Positions 35,201-42,412 of a stretch of 64,000 nt of DNA are shown here, in pieces; positions within the stretch are counted from its first letter, which is position 1, and each line of letters starts with the position of its first letter. Source of the DNA: CAXXOK01 sp963675365 (GTDB taxonomy: Bacteria > Bacillota > Clostridia > Christensenellales > Aristaeellaceae). The translations under genes and the position numbers were made by a program. The stretch lies in NCBI GenBank assembly GCA_963675365.2, contig CAXXVA010000003.1, positions 744,001-808,000 on the forward strand, written 5' to 3'. The notes under the pieces are model-generated. The model had not been told where the DNA came from and ran no database searches. It worked only from the letters and a program-made list of their open reading frames with translations.

Positions 35201-36175
35201 CTAAATATCATCGTGCTTGACCGCGAACACCGCAAAGCGCATATCATCGTCGTTGGTCGCGCAGGTGGTGATGGTCAGTATTTTATCCGTTCCGGCAACG
35301 TAAACCGGCACGAGGTATTCCGACATCAGCTGCAATTTGCCGACAAATTGCGTGAATTCAGTTTCCGTCATCGCATTAATGCGGTAAATGTCAAGATAAA
35401 GCTCCGATTGGGGATCGATGGAATAATACACAGCCGCAAAGGGAATATACCGGGCGTTTTCGTACAGCGTGGAAAACTCGATAAACGGGTATTTGTTCAG
35501 ATACGCCAGGCTGTCAAAGCGGGAAAGCTTGCCAAACGACGTACCGTCCTGCATGTTATGGCCGTGGATGATCAGGTTGCGGCTCTGCGGATATATGGAA
35601 CAGGTTACGTCCAGAAAGATTGCGCCGGAAAAGCTGTATTCACCGGAAAACGAATGACGCAGATAATAGCTGTTGTCGCGCTGCACCACGTAGGTGCGGA
35701 TCGATTCGCCCATTTGCAGCTGCCCGACGGTATCGGGGTTGACAGCCAAGGCGCTTTGAAACTGGATGAGCACATCGGGCTTTACCGGCTGCTCAGGAAC
35801 CCGCATCTGGACGGGCGGTTCCGTAGCCGCAGGTACGGCTAGCGTTTCGGCCGGCTCGGCGGAGGACGCGATCTCCGGCTGTTCCAGAGCTTCGCTTTCA
35901 ACGATCAGGGTTTTCATCATCTCCTCTTCCTGTTTGGCCTGATGGCTTTGCACCAGATAGAGGATGAGCTGTACGGACGCATAGACGAACACCGCCGCAA
36001 GAACGACAAGCAGCACAATAAACAGCGCCTTGTTCTGCCGCTTCGATTTTGCTTCCGGTGCCGGATGATACCCCTGAACGGTATGGGAATACGGCTTGGC
36101 GGGTTTGCGTGTTTTCCTGGCAGCGGCTGACGGCACAGTGTGCCTGCTGCGCTGCTTTTTGCTCAACCGTATCAC
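35201..36175 (-). CDS. Class B-type sortase
   Basis: The 324-residue protein has a basic cytoplasmic N-terminus, one transmembrane helix near 48-72, and a Pro/Ala-rich stalk. The sortase domain is about 150-320. The catalytic triad region is visible as NLIIHGHNMQDGTSFGKL (His), ILTITTCATND (Cys) and MRFAVFAV (Arg). Length and insertion pattern fit class B. The GTG start has AAGGA eight bases upstream. It is 154 bp from the tRNA that received the island. The island's surface protein at 42413 ends in an LPETS-type signal, so this or another host sortase could anchor it. Confidence 0.88.
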   Translation of the reverse strand: MIRLSKKQRSRHTVPSAAARKTRKPAKPYSHTVQGYHPAPEAKSKRQNKALFIVLLVVLAAVFVYASVQLILYLVQSHQAKQEEEMMKTLIVESEALEQPEIASSAEPAETLAVPAATEPPVQMRVPEQPVKPDVLIQFQSALAVNPDTVGQLQMGESIRTYVVQRDNSYYLRHSFSGEYSFSGAIFLDVTCSIYPQSRNLIIHGHNMQDGTSFGKLSRFDSLAYLNKYPFIEFSTLYENARYIPFAAVYYSIDPQSELYLDIYRINAMTETEFTQFVGKLQLMSEYLVPVYVAGTDKILTITTCATNDDDMRFAVFAVKHDDI

Positions 36176-36280
36176 CGTCCCGTTCCTTCAGGTTTGCTGT
36201 ATCCCCATTATAATCCGAAACCATCCGCAATATCAATGCGTTGGATACCCTTTTCCATGCTGGAAATTCAAAATCCCATC

Positions 36281-36309
36281 TTGCAAAACAAGCAAAATTA
36301 TGCTACGAT
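36281..36309 (+). promoter_or_regulatory. Promoter of the tRNA-Val gene
   Basis: TTGCAA at 36281-36286 and TACGAT at 36304-36309 are spaced by 17 bp, about 20 bp before the tRNA. Confidence 0.6.
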
Positions 36310-36329
36310 AGCTTGGCTGAAATCGACAC

Positions 36330-36406
36330 GGGATTATAGCTCAGTTGGTTAGAGTGCCACGTTGACATCGTGGAGGTCGATGGTTCGAGCCCATTTAATC
36401 CCACCA
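36330..36406 (+). tRNA. tRNA-Val (anticodon GAC), island integration site
   Basis: A full 77-nt cloverleaf can be drawn. The acceptor stem is GGGATTA with TAATCCC. The D-arm contains AGCTCAGTTGGTTAGAG. The anticodon stem CCACG/CGTGG holds loop TTGACAT (anticodon GAC), and the T-loop is TTCGAGC. The CCA end is encoded. The 3' 47 nt are repeated exactly at 49145-49191, so the element rebuilt the gene on integration. Confidence 0.97.
36360..36406 (+). repeat. attL: 47-bp direct repeat inside tRNA-Val
   Basis: Identical to 49145-49191, running from the anticodon stem through the CCA end. The flanking bases differ on both sides, which sets the limits. Confidence 0.93.
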
Positions 36407-36409
36407 CGC

Positions 36410-36442
36410 AAACCCTTATAAAATAAGGGTTTTCTTTTTTTG
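36410..36442 (+). terminator. Terminator after tRNA-Val, supplied by the element
   Basis: Arms AAACCCTTAT and ATAAGGGTTT with a three-base loop are followed by a T-run. It lies just inside the element, replacing the displaced original terminator at 49196. Confidence 0.85.
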
Positions 36443-36546
36443 TCTAATTCAGAAAGTGACATAAATGTAGATTCAAGGCAAAAATGTCACAATTCTGAAT
36501 CAATTAGTATAAGTTGTCACACTGTGAAAGGCTTAATGGTTATCGG

Positions 36547-37635
36547 TTACGGGCAACTTGTCTTAGGCGCATTAAGACACATTATTTGTTCGAGTGTTTT
36601 AGCTTGCTTCATAATTCCGTCATGCCTTGTACGCGCGTAAACTCTATCAAACATCCTTGAATCGGCATGTCCCATAAGACCAGCACCTTCAATACTCGAA
36701 ACTCCATTTTCTCGTAGTTGAGTACCATAAGTTGCTCGAAAGTCATGGCTTGAATAACCTACAATATTCAAGTGCAATTTTGCTCTTTTAAACATGTTAT
36801 CCTTTACGGTACATGTAAGGGGGGAATCTCCACCAAGGATAAATCCCGAATCCCTTTTCAGCGAATCAAGGACTTTTGCTAATAGGCTAACTACTGCAAC
36901 AGTTCTTTCAGAGTGAATTGTTTTTGTTTCATCGATGTGGGGCATATTACGCTTGGGATAAGTAACCGCTCTTTTCACAAGCAAGTATTTACCGTCTTGG
37001 TTGTAATCTTCCCAACGTAAACCCATTATTTCCTCTGTTCGCATTCCCGTAAAGGCAAGTAAAGCCATGTACAGCCGTTCTTCTTTGTTTTTAAGTTCTG
37101 GGATTTGCATTCTGATTTTTCGGATTTCTTCATCGGTTAGCGGTATATGATGTGTCCCTTTTTCAGCGTTGATTTTAACCAGCGTATTTTTCACAGGGAT
37201 ATCATCAACGATTTTCATTTCGAAAGCTATGTTGAAGATTCTTTTTACCAATCCAAGAACTCTTGTAATCGTTGGCTCATTAAGGTTCTTTTTTCGCCCA
37301 CGTTCTTTTGCTGTAGCCATCCAGTTGACGAACCCTTGAATTGTATCGATTCTTACTTGATTCATAGGTAAATCACCCATAAACGGCAAGATGTTAAGCT
37401 TAAGATAGCTTTTATAGTTTTCTGCCGTTGTTGGACGCAGCGTTGAAAGGAACATGGGGATATAAGTACTTTCAACAAATTCTTTTACAGTCGGAACATC
37501 TTCAACTTTTTGCGATGACAAGAAATGTTGAAATTTCAAGTCGAGTTCTTTCTTGGATTTTCCAAAGAACCGTATAGTTTTTATCGATTGGTCATCATCC
37601 AAGTAGGTATAAGTTTTGTTCATGTTGCTTGCCAT
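36547..37635 (-). CDS. int: Tyrosine site-specific integrase
   Basis: The 362-residue recombinase has an N-terminal SAM-like core-binding domain (about 50-150). The catalytic domain carries the family residues: Arg in FTGMRTEEIMGL, His-x-x-Arg in SSHDFRATYGTQL, His in GLMGHADSR, and the nucleophile Tyr in DRVYAR. It would insert the element at the tRNA-Val 3' end beside which it lies. The ATG at 37635 has AGAAGGAG eight bases upstream. The frame stays open further, to an ATG at 37788 with GAGGAG before it, if an in-frame TAG at 37780-37782 (codon 3) is read through. The N-terminal extension looks coding (acidic and helical). Confidence 0.93.
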   Translation of the reverse strand: MASNMNKTYTYLDDDQSIKTIRFFGKSKKELDLKFQHFLSSQKVEDVPTVKEFVESTYIPMFLSTLRPTTAENYKSYLKLNILPFMGDLPMNQVRIDTIQGFVNWMATAKERGRKKNLNEPTITRVLGLVKRIFNIAFEMKIVDDIPVKNTLVKINAEKGTHHIPLTDEEIRKIRMQIPELKNKEERLYMALLAFTGMRTEEIMGLRWEDYNQDGKYLLVKRAVTYPKRNMPHIDETKTIHSERTVAVVSLLAKVLDSLKRDSGFILGGDSPLTCTVKDNMFKRAKLHLNIVGYSSHDFRATYGTQLRENGVSSIEGAGLMGHADSRMFDRVYARTRHDGIMKQAKTLEQIMCLNAPKTSCP

Positions 37636-37791
37636 GTTTGGTTCTCCTTCTAAACATGGCACAGTATCAATATTTGAAGGTATTCCGTTTTCAAGATTCA
37701 GTTGCTTGAGTTGTTCTACTGCCATTTTTGCGCCTTTTTCGGCAGCGCTGTCAAGCATCAACTGTAACTCTAATTCGTTCTATTCCATTCG

Positions 37792-38094
37792 TCAATTCTC
37801 CTCATCAAAGTCATAAGTACTTTTAGTATTTTCGATTTTCCACTGCACCCAATCATCATACATGCCTTTGGGAATGAAAAATCGTTGTCCAATCTTCAAG
37901 CAAGGGAAGGAATCTGTTCTAATCAGTTTATATGCCGAATTTAGGCTTATACCTAATTTTCCAGCAAGTTCCTTTACGCTGAAAAACTCTTTTTCATGTA
38001 ATTGATTAGTGGCTGATGCTTTTATTTCATTAGGTGCATCAATTATAGCTTCCGAGTTTTTATGTAACCAAGGTAAGAATTTCTATTTCATCAT
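37792..38094 (-). CDS. Excisionase-like helix-turn-helix protein with in-frame amber codon
   Basis: The ~100-codon frame encodes a HTH_17/excisionase-type domain: FFSVKELAGKLGISLNSAYKL, then LKIGQRFFIPKGMYDDWV. This is typical of Xis and MerR-like DNA-binding proteins next to integrases. The only ATG codons in frame are at 38094 and 38091 (AAAAGGA upstream), followed by AAA and then TAG at 38083-38085. Without readthrough of that TAG there is no ATG, GTG or TTG start for the HTH domain. It ends in TGA, overlapping the ribosome-binding site of the extended integrase frame. It is either amber-dependent or a pseudogene. Confidence 0.65.
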
Positions 38095-38262
38095 TTATTA
38101 TTTGTCCTTTTTATTTATTTGGGTTATACCCATATTCTATCTAACTATGAATAAGCTCTGTTGCGCTAATAATCATCATAGTACGTATATATCATGTGTC
38201 GATACATCGTTTTCCTCCAATCCAGTGTATTTGCCGTTGCTATATTTAGTAAATATTGATAC

Positions 38263-38952
38263 TTAGAACGGGAGCTCGTATGATACAATCCATTCCGAAT
38301 AGTCGGTATTATCAACAACAGAATCATTTGATTTTGTTGAAGAACCAGCTTTATCAATTATTTCTGTTATAGGTAAAGAACTTGGTGGATTATATTCTGG
38401 GAACAATCTACAAATTGTTATCCATTCACTTACGGTCATTTTATATAGAGCTTTGAAGAAGCATTTTTCATAGATGGTTTGCTCGTAATATTCTTCATCC
38501 GTTGTATCAAGCATCAATAAATCCCGAATAGACAGCGTTTCCTTTTTATGTGTCTTTATTAGCATACCAATAGTAGGCTCGGTTCTACGATATCGATATA
38601 CAGAACTAACACTAATCGGCTAATGGTTACCGATTTTTGGAAGCGGTTCTAACAATGCAGCATATGTCCGCATCCGTTTCCAATCGAACAGTATAGTTTC
38701 CGTGTTATATCCAATCATTCCAGAATCAACTAATTCTTTACGGATTTCGGATATCTTATTTTTCGCAATGCCTGTATTCTTTGTGACCCATTCCTAAGCG
38801 GGTCTAAAACCGTCCATTTGGTCTTCATAGAACATCAGGAGCTTCGTAGCACGTTTGTTTAGTCGCACGTTCTTAGCTGCTTTTATTGCCATTTGTGTGT
38901 GTCCAGATGGACGGCCTATATGCTTTATCCTTGGCGGTAGTCTCTATACCAT
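38263..38952 (-). CDS. Winged-helix Rep-like protein with three in-frame amber codons
   Basis: A 230-codon frame starts at ATG 38952 (AAAGG upstream) and ends with TAA. It contains TAG at codons 3, 53 and 111 and no TAA or TGA. The product reads coherently across all three. After the first comes a basic KHIGRPSGHTQMA segment, and after the second a winged-helix segment NTGIAKNKISEIRKELVDSG. An acidic C-terminal domain follows the third. Organisation resembles small replication or plasmid-partition regulators, but I do not recognise the family. Gln at the TAG positions would fit (FRPA-x-EWV). It is either an amber-recoded gene or a pseudogene with three nonsense mutations. Confidence 0.5.
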
Positions 38953-39256
38953 ATAAATCAACCTTTCAGTATCAGGTATTTTGCGAATATGATAGGGTAT
39001 TGGTATATCAATATACGCAAAACATTTCATAACGTAAATTAGTCTTCTTGTGGACGTTTAGAACGTCATTCCTGTGTTTTATGACCAATACCATGTCCAG
39101 CGGCATTACGTCGCTTATAAGCCCTATTCTCGATGCCTAGGGTGTATATAAACATCCACGATTTAGTGTTCTATTGTGTCTGTCAATCCGCTTGCTATTC
39201 CCGACAAGCGAATCAGATGATAACTATCTGACGGCTATAATTCCAAGTATCAATAT

Positions 39257-39637
39257 TTATCCCGATTTGTTTAGTTTTGAATTGCGCCTGTTTCTTTCAG
39301 ACTGAGTTTTATGTTGTCTTCTGTTTGCCGCTCCACAGTCCGTACAAAATCTTTGTCTGTTAGAATTAGGTTTAAATCTACGATTACAGGTTTCGCATAT
39401 CTTTGTCCTATTATGCTTAGTTGTATCCCTGACATGAATTAATTGAATTAGTTCGGGGTCGTTAGGTAATACCGCAATGTGGAACCAATCACAGCGGAAG
39501 ATACCCTTCACTAATGCATCTTCATCATGCTTTAGTCTGCTGATTACACAACTGCCATGTCGCAGACAAGAATCCTTTCGTTCCTGATAATCAGCACACT
39601 ATTTCTGTAATTTCTAAATACGATTTCTGATGCTCAT
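39257..39637 (-). CDS. Zinc-finger protein with two in-frame amber codons
   Basis: A 127-codon frame starts at ATG 39637 behind AAAGGAG and ends in TAA. TAG occurs at codons 8 and 13, inside an otherwise helix-like N-terminus (MSIRNRI-x-KLQK-x-CADYQERK). The C-terminus has a zinc-ribbon pair (CETC ... CTDC) with basic residues after it. A GTG at 39511 could start a shorter product without ambers, but it cuts away a Cys-rich part (CLRHGSC). It is first in the minus-strand row leading to the integrase. Function is unknown; DNA or RNA binding is likely. Confidence 0.5.
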
Positions 39638-40302
39638 CGGCCTCTACGCTCCTTTCATAATGATATAGTACTTAACACTACTTATTTAATTTATAGCATA
39701 CGAATCAAACCTTTCTTGGCATTTATTGTGTTTTGAATATTCATTGGGATATCTATCCCATTAACAATCCAATATACTACGCGACGTGCTTCAAAGAACA
39801 AGCACATCGATAACACATACTTATAGTACTATTACCAGAGTAACACATATGTCGAATTATTGCAACAATTTCAACTGTATTAATTTTGTATTTATTGCTC
39901 TGATTATTTGATGACTGTAGTATGAGAGCACAAGATATGGTGTACTGCTAATTAACCCTACAAGATATAGAAGCCATTAGAAATTACTAAGTAATAAAGA
40001 GATAAAGAGAGAGTAAGTAAATTATACGCAGATTAACATATGATATTTAGATAGAGTATTTCTATCATACTGCTATCTTGATGACCGCAGGGAAGAAAGA
40101 TAGCATCATGCCGTTTGTCAGGTAATGACCATTACATTTTGCTATGTAAAGTCAGTATTTGTTTAAAAATGAGTTTGTTTTATGACGGTATTTTGATTAA
40201 ATCGTGGTATAATATAATCAAGATGAAGTTGCATAATTGTTTTTTGAACAATGCAACACCGTTTCGCATATTTCTAAAATATCAAAAAAGAGGTATTAAT
40301 AG
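39638..40302. other. AT-rich region without a convincing gene
   Basis: About 660 bp with many short stop-interrupted frames. A TATAAT lies near 40208. A degenerate copy of the AAAGAGAG-type repeat found near 42240 and 48880 is visible around 40000-40020. I see no RNA gene, and in particular no tRNA-like T-loop, so the region does not supply an amber suppressor that I can detect. Confidence 0.5.
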
Positions 40303-40386
40303 ATGGGTGAACAAACGTTCTTGTTGATTTTGCGAAAACAGCAGATTATTGAACTTTATAGATTATATTCCTTTACCCGTCTATAG
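40303..40386 (+). CDS. Possible small ORF (27 codons)
   Basis: ATG at 40303 has AGAGG nine bases upstream and a TATAAT element about 90 bp upstream. The peptide is hydrophobic then basic (LLILRKQQIIELYRLY) and ends in TAG inside the tail of the serine recombinase gene. It is not recognised. It may be a membrane peptide, or the start of a gene truncated by the recombinase. Confidence 0.25.
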   Translation: MGEQTFLLILRKQQIIELYRLYSFTRL

Positions 40387-40916
40387 AATGTATTAGCTTT
40401 AAGATTAAGTTTCTTCATGGTAGCTGTAGCGGTCTGTTTACCATCCCGCCACTTTTTGCATTCGCGCTTTAGTGCTTCTTCATCAATTGATAGCTTGGGT
40501 TTGCCTTTGTACTTGCCAGACGCCTTAGCTATTGCAATCCCTTCAGCCTGACGCTGTAGAATACTTTCCCGTTCCAATTCTGCCATAGCACCAAATATAA
40601 CAAGTATGAACTTTCCTGTTGGGGTACGTGTATCTATGCTTTCTTTCAGGCTTACAAATTCAACACCTTTGCTATTTATGGCATCAATAATGTTTAGCAA
40701 ATCTTTGATGTTTCTTGCTGCACGGCTTATGCTTTCCACGGTTACGGTATCACCGTCACGGACGAAATCAAGCATAGCTTTTAACTGCGGTCTATTCGCG
40801 TTCTTGCCGCTTTGCTTATCAAGGTATACCTTATCCAGCTTCAAATCCATAAATGCCTGTATCTGCCGTGCTTCATTTTGGTCTTTTGAACTCACCCTTG
40901 CATACCCAACGTTCAT
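40356..40916 (-). CDS. Serine recombinase (resolvase/invertase type)
   Basis: The 186-residue recombinase has the catalytic N-terminal domain: YARVSSKDQNEARQ with the nucleophile Ser, YLDKQSGKN, DGDTVTVESISRAARN, and AMAELERESILQRQAEG. A short C-terminal helix-turn-helix follows (TATMKKLNLKANTFYRRV). The ATG at 40916 follows GGGAG by eight bases; the longer frame to 40976 has no such site. It may resolve multimers of the element or invert a segment. No inverted res-like sites were identified. Confidence 0.92.
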   Translation of the reverse strand: MNVGYARVSSKDQNEARQIQAFMDLKLDKVYLDKQSGKNANRPQLKAMLDFVRDGDTVTVESISRAARNIKDLLNIIDAINSKGVEFVSLKESIDTRTPTGKFILVIFGAMAELERESILQRQAEGIAIAKASGKYKGKPKLSIDEEALKRECKKWRDGKQTATATMKKLNLKANTFYRRVKEYNL

Positions 40917-41157
40917 TACGGTCACTCCCATCATTATTATTGCAATGAGAGTAACCATATTAATGAAATATGTCAATAGTTAAATTATGATTTATATGAA
41001 ATAAATTTTAGCTCTGGCATTTAACTATACCCTAATGAAAGAACTAATAGTCTGTATAAAAAGATTGCGTGCATTAATAGAACTATAGTATACTTTTTGT
41101 AATACTGCTACGTTGCAATGGAATTATCTTGAACAAAATGATTACCTAACCAACCTA

Positions 41158-41382
41158 TTATCGAAAATCGAATAGCTCTTTTGGCTCAATATCTAACACG
41201 GTACATAATTTGAAAATAACATCAAGCGATACTCCAACGGTTGCCAATTCAATAGCACTCATATGACTTCTATCAATGTCGAGTTTTTCTGCAAGTTGTA
41301 ACTGAGTCAGTCCTTGCTTTTTTCTATAGAAAGCAATGTTTAGACCAAGGTTCTTATATTGATGATAGAAGTTCTTATCCAT
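41158..41382 (-). CDS. XRE-family transcriptional regulator
   Basis: The 74-residue Cro/CI-type protein has a helix-turn-helix at GLTQLQLAEKLDIDRSHMSAIE and a short C-terminal end (VLDIEPKELFDF). The ATG at 41382 has TAGGTGGT upstream; the longer frame is upstream noise. It is divergent from the gene at 41542. An 8-bp-arm inverted repeat covers its ribosome-binding site, suggesting autorepression. It is probably the element's maintenance regulator. Confidence 0.88.
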   Translation of the reverse strand: MDKNFYHQYKNLGLNIAFYRKKQGLTQLQLAEKLDIDRSHMSAIELATVGVSLDVIFKLCTVLDIEPKELFDFR

Positions 41383-41405
41383 AATTACACCACCTATGTG
41401 TAATT
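41383..41405. promoter_or_regulatory. Inverted repeat, candidate XRE operator
   Basis: AATTACAC and GTGTAATT flank a seven-base spacer that contains the ribosome-binding site of the XRE gene. A further half-site GTGTAATT lies near 41496 beside the divergent promoter. Confidence 0.5.
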
Positions 41406-41456
41406 TTATGGCTTCCAGAAGACAACATAAACCTTGTGAAATGAGTGAAAATACTG

Positions 41457-41485
41457 TTGACACAAGTCATACATATTGATATTCT
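41457..41485 (+). promoter_or_regulatory. Promoter of the gene at 41542
   Basis: TTGACA at 41457-41462 and TATTCT at 41480-41485 have a 17-bp spacer. It faces away from the XRE gene. Confidence 0.65.
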
Positions 41486-41541
41486 AATGACAGTTGTGTA
41501 ATTATTTCATAAGTATATGTTTACGGAGATGATATTAGAAT

Positions 41542-42201
41542 ATGGCAGGAATAATAATTATTATTTTTATTATCGCAATGATTAGCATTATTGCGTCAAC
41601 CACGAGCAAGGTTAAAGAAAAGAACCATGAAATTTGCCAAACACATGAACATAATCTACATCAACTGAATAACAGCGGCTTTCACGTTGATAGAGAAATT
41701 TCGTTTAAAGATATAACCTTATTTGTTGATGACTATAATAAGGAATTTGCCGTACAACAGAATAACGGCAGTCAAATTGTCATCTATAACTATAGCTCGT
41801 TGCTGGATTTTGAATTATCGGATAATGGGGATGGTGGTTCAAAGGGTAGCTTTGGTGGTGCTGTTGCTGGAGGACTACTATTTGGCGGCGTAGGTGCGAT
41901 AATTGGTTCATCAATGGGTTCAAGTAGCACCTGTACATCACTTCAAATCCGTTTAATCGTAAATGATATATCATGTCCAGAAATTATACTTGATTTTTTA
42001 GGAATGCCTTTTAAAAGAAATAGTGTAGTATATCAAGATGCTTTCAAGGCTGCAAAGTCATTTTGCGGATTGCTTACCTTTATTATGAATAACAAGCAAA
42101 ATACATACCAACCCATAGAAGCAGTTAACGATTTTAGACCAACAATCAGCTATGATGATGAAAAACACCACCAGAGAAATATTTCAGGTCACATACGATA
42201 A
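41542..42201 (+). CDS. Membrane-anchored protein with glycine-zipper segment, unknown function
   Basis: The 219-residue protein has one N-terminal hydrophobic helix (residues 3-22). A soluble part follows, then a Gly-rich hydrophobic stretch near residues 105-132 (GGAVAGGLLFGGVGAIIGS) that looks like a glycine zipper. Similar proteins occur beside XRE regulators in mobile elements, but I do not know a function. GGAG lies upstream of the ATG. A short zinc-ribbon-like ORF follows. Confidence 0.75.
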   Translation: MAGIIIIIFIIAMISIIASTTSKVKEKNHEICQTHEHNLHQLNNSGFHVDREISFKDITLFVDDYNKEFAVQQNNGSQIVIYNYSSLLDFELSDNGDGGSKGSFGGAVAGGLLFGGVGAIIGSSMGSSSTCTSLQIRLIVNDISCPEIILDFLGMPFKRNSVVYQDAFKAAKSFCGLLTFIMNNKQNTYQPIEAVNDFRPTISYDDEKHHQRNISGHIR

Positions 42202-42233
42202 TCAATTAGAACACAACGCTCTATTTTGTTCGT

Positions 42234-42269
42234 GCGCACGGTAATAAAGAGAGTGTATGTACCCCAAAA
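42234..42269 (+). repeat. 36-bp repeat, copy 1
   Basis: Matches 48871-48906 at 33 of 36 positions by eye. Conserved parts are GCGCACGG and GAGAGTGTATGTACCCC. It lies between two genes, immediately before the small zinc-ribbon ORF. Confidence 0.75.
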
Positions 42270-42274
42270 AAGGA

Positions 42275-42382
42275 ATGAGTATTTATATGTCACTGATGCA
42301 CTGTCCTGAATATAATGAAAGAATTTCAAGTTATGCACCATCTTGTCCGCATTACGGGTATCCAATGTCAAAGGATACTTAA
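42275..42382 (+). CDS. Short zinc-ribbon-like ORF with two Cys-to-Tyr changes
   Basis: The 35-residue product has the frame of a bacterial zinc ribbon (CPxC...CPHCGYP). The second Cys of each pair is Tyr: HCPEYNERIS and SCPHYGYPMS. With half the metal ligands gone it should not bind zinc. AGGA lies just before the ATG. It may be a decayed zinc-ribbon gene or the degraded end of the previous protein. Confidence 0.45.
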   Translation: MSIYMSLMHCPEYNERISSYAPSCPHYGYPMSKDT

Positions 42383-42412
42383 TGACAGAATTGTGAAGGC
42401 AGAGAGGTAACT

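Noticed and set aside
38009..38266. Plus-strand 85-codon frame with hydrophobic residues
   Set aside because: It is antisense to the Xis-like domain, whose conserved motifs are on the other strand.
36547..39637. Pyrrolysine as the meaning of the TAG codons
   Set aside because: The proteins are not methylamine methyltransferases, ambers cluster right after starts, and no pyl genes are in the window. Glutamine or regulated suppression fits better.
39741..39977. Minus-strand 79-codon frame with three TAG codons and ATG start
   Set aside because: It would fit the amber pattern, but it has no ribosome-binding site and no recognisable domain, and an open frame of this length is not rare when TAG is ignored in AT-rich DNA.
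40115..40327. Plus-strand 70-codon frame
   Set aside because: No ribosome-binding site, low-complexity AT-driven residues, and a likely promoter lies inside it.
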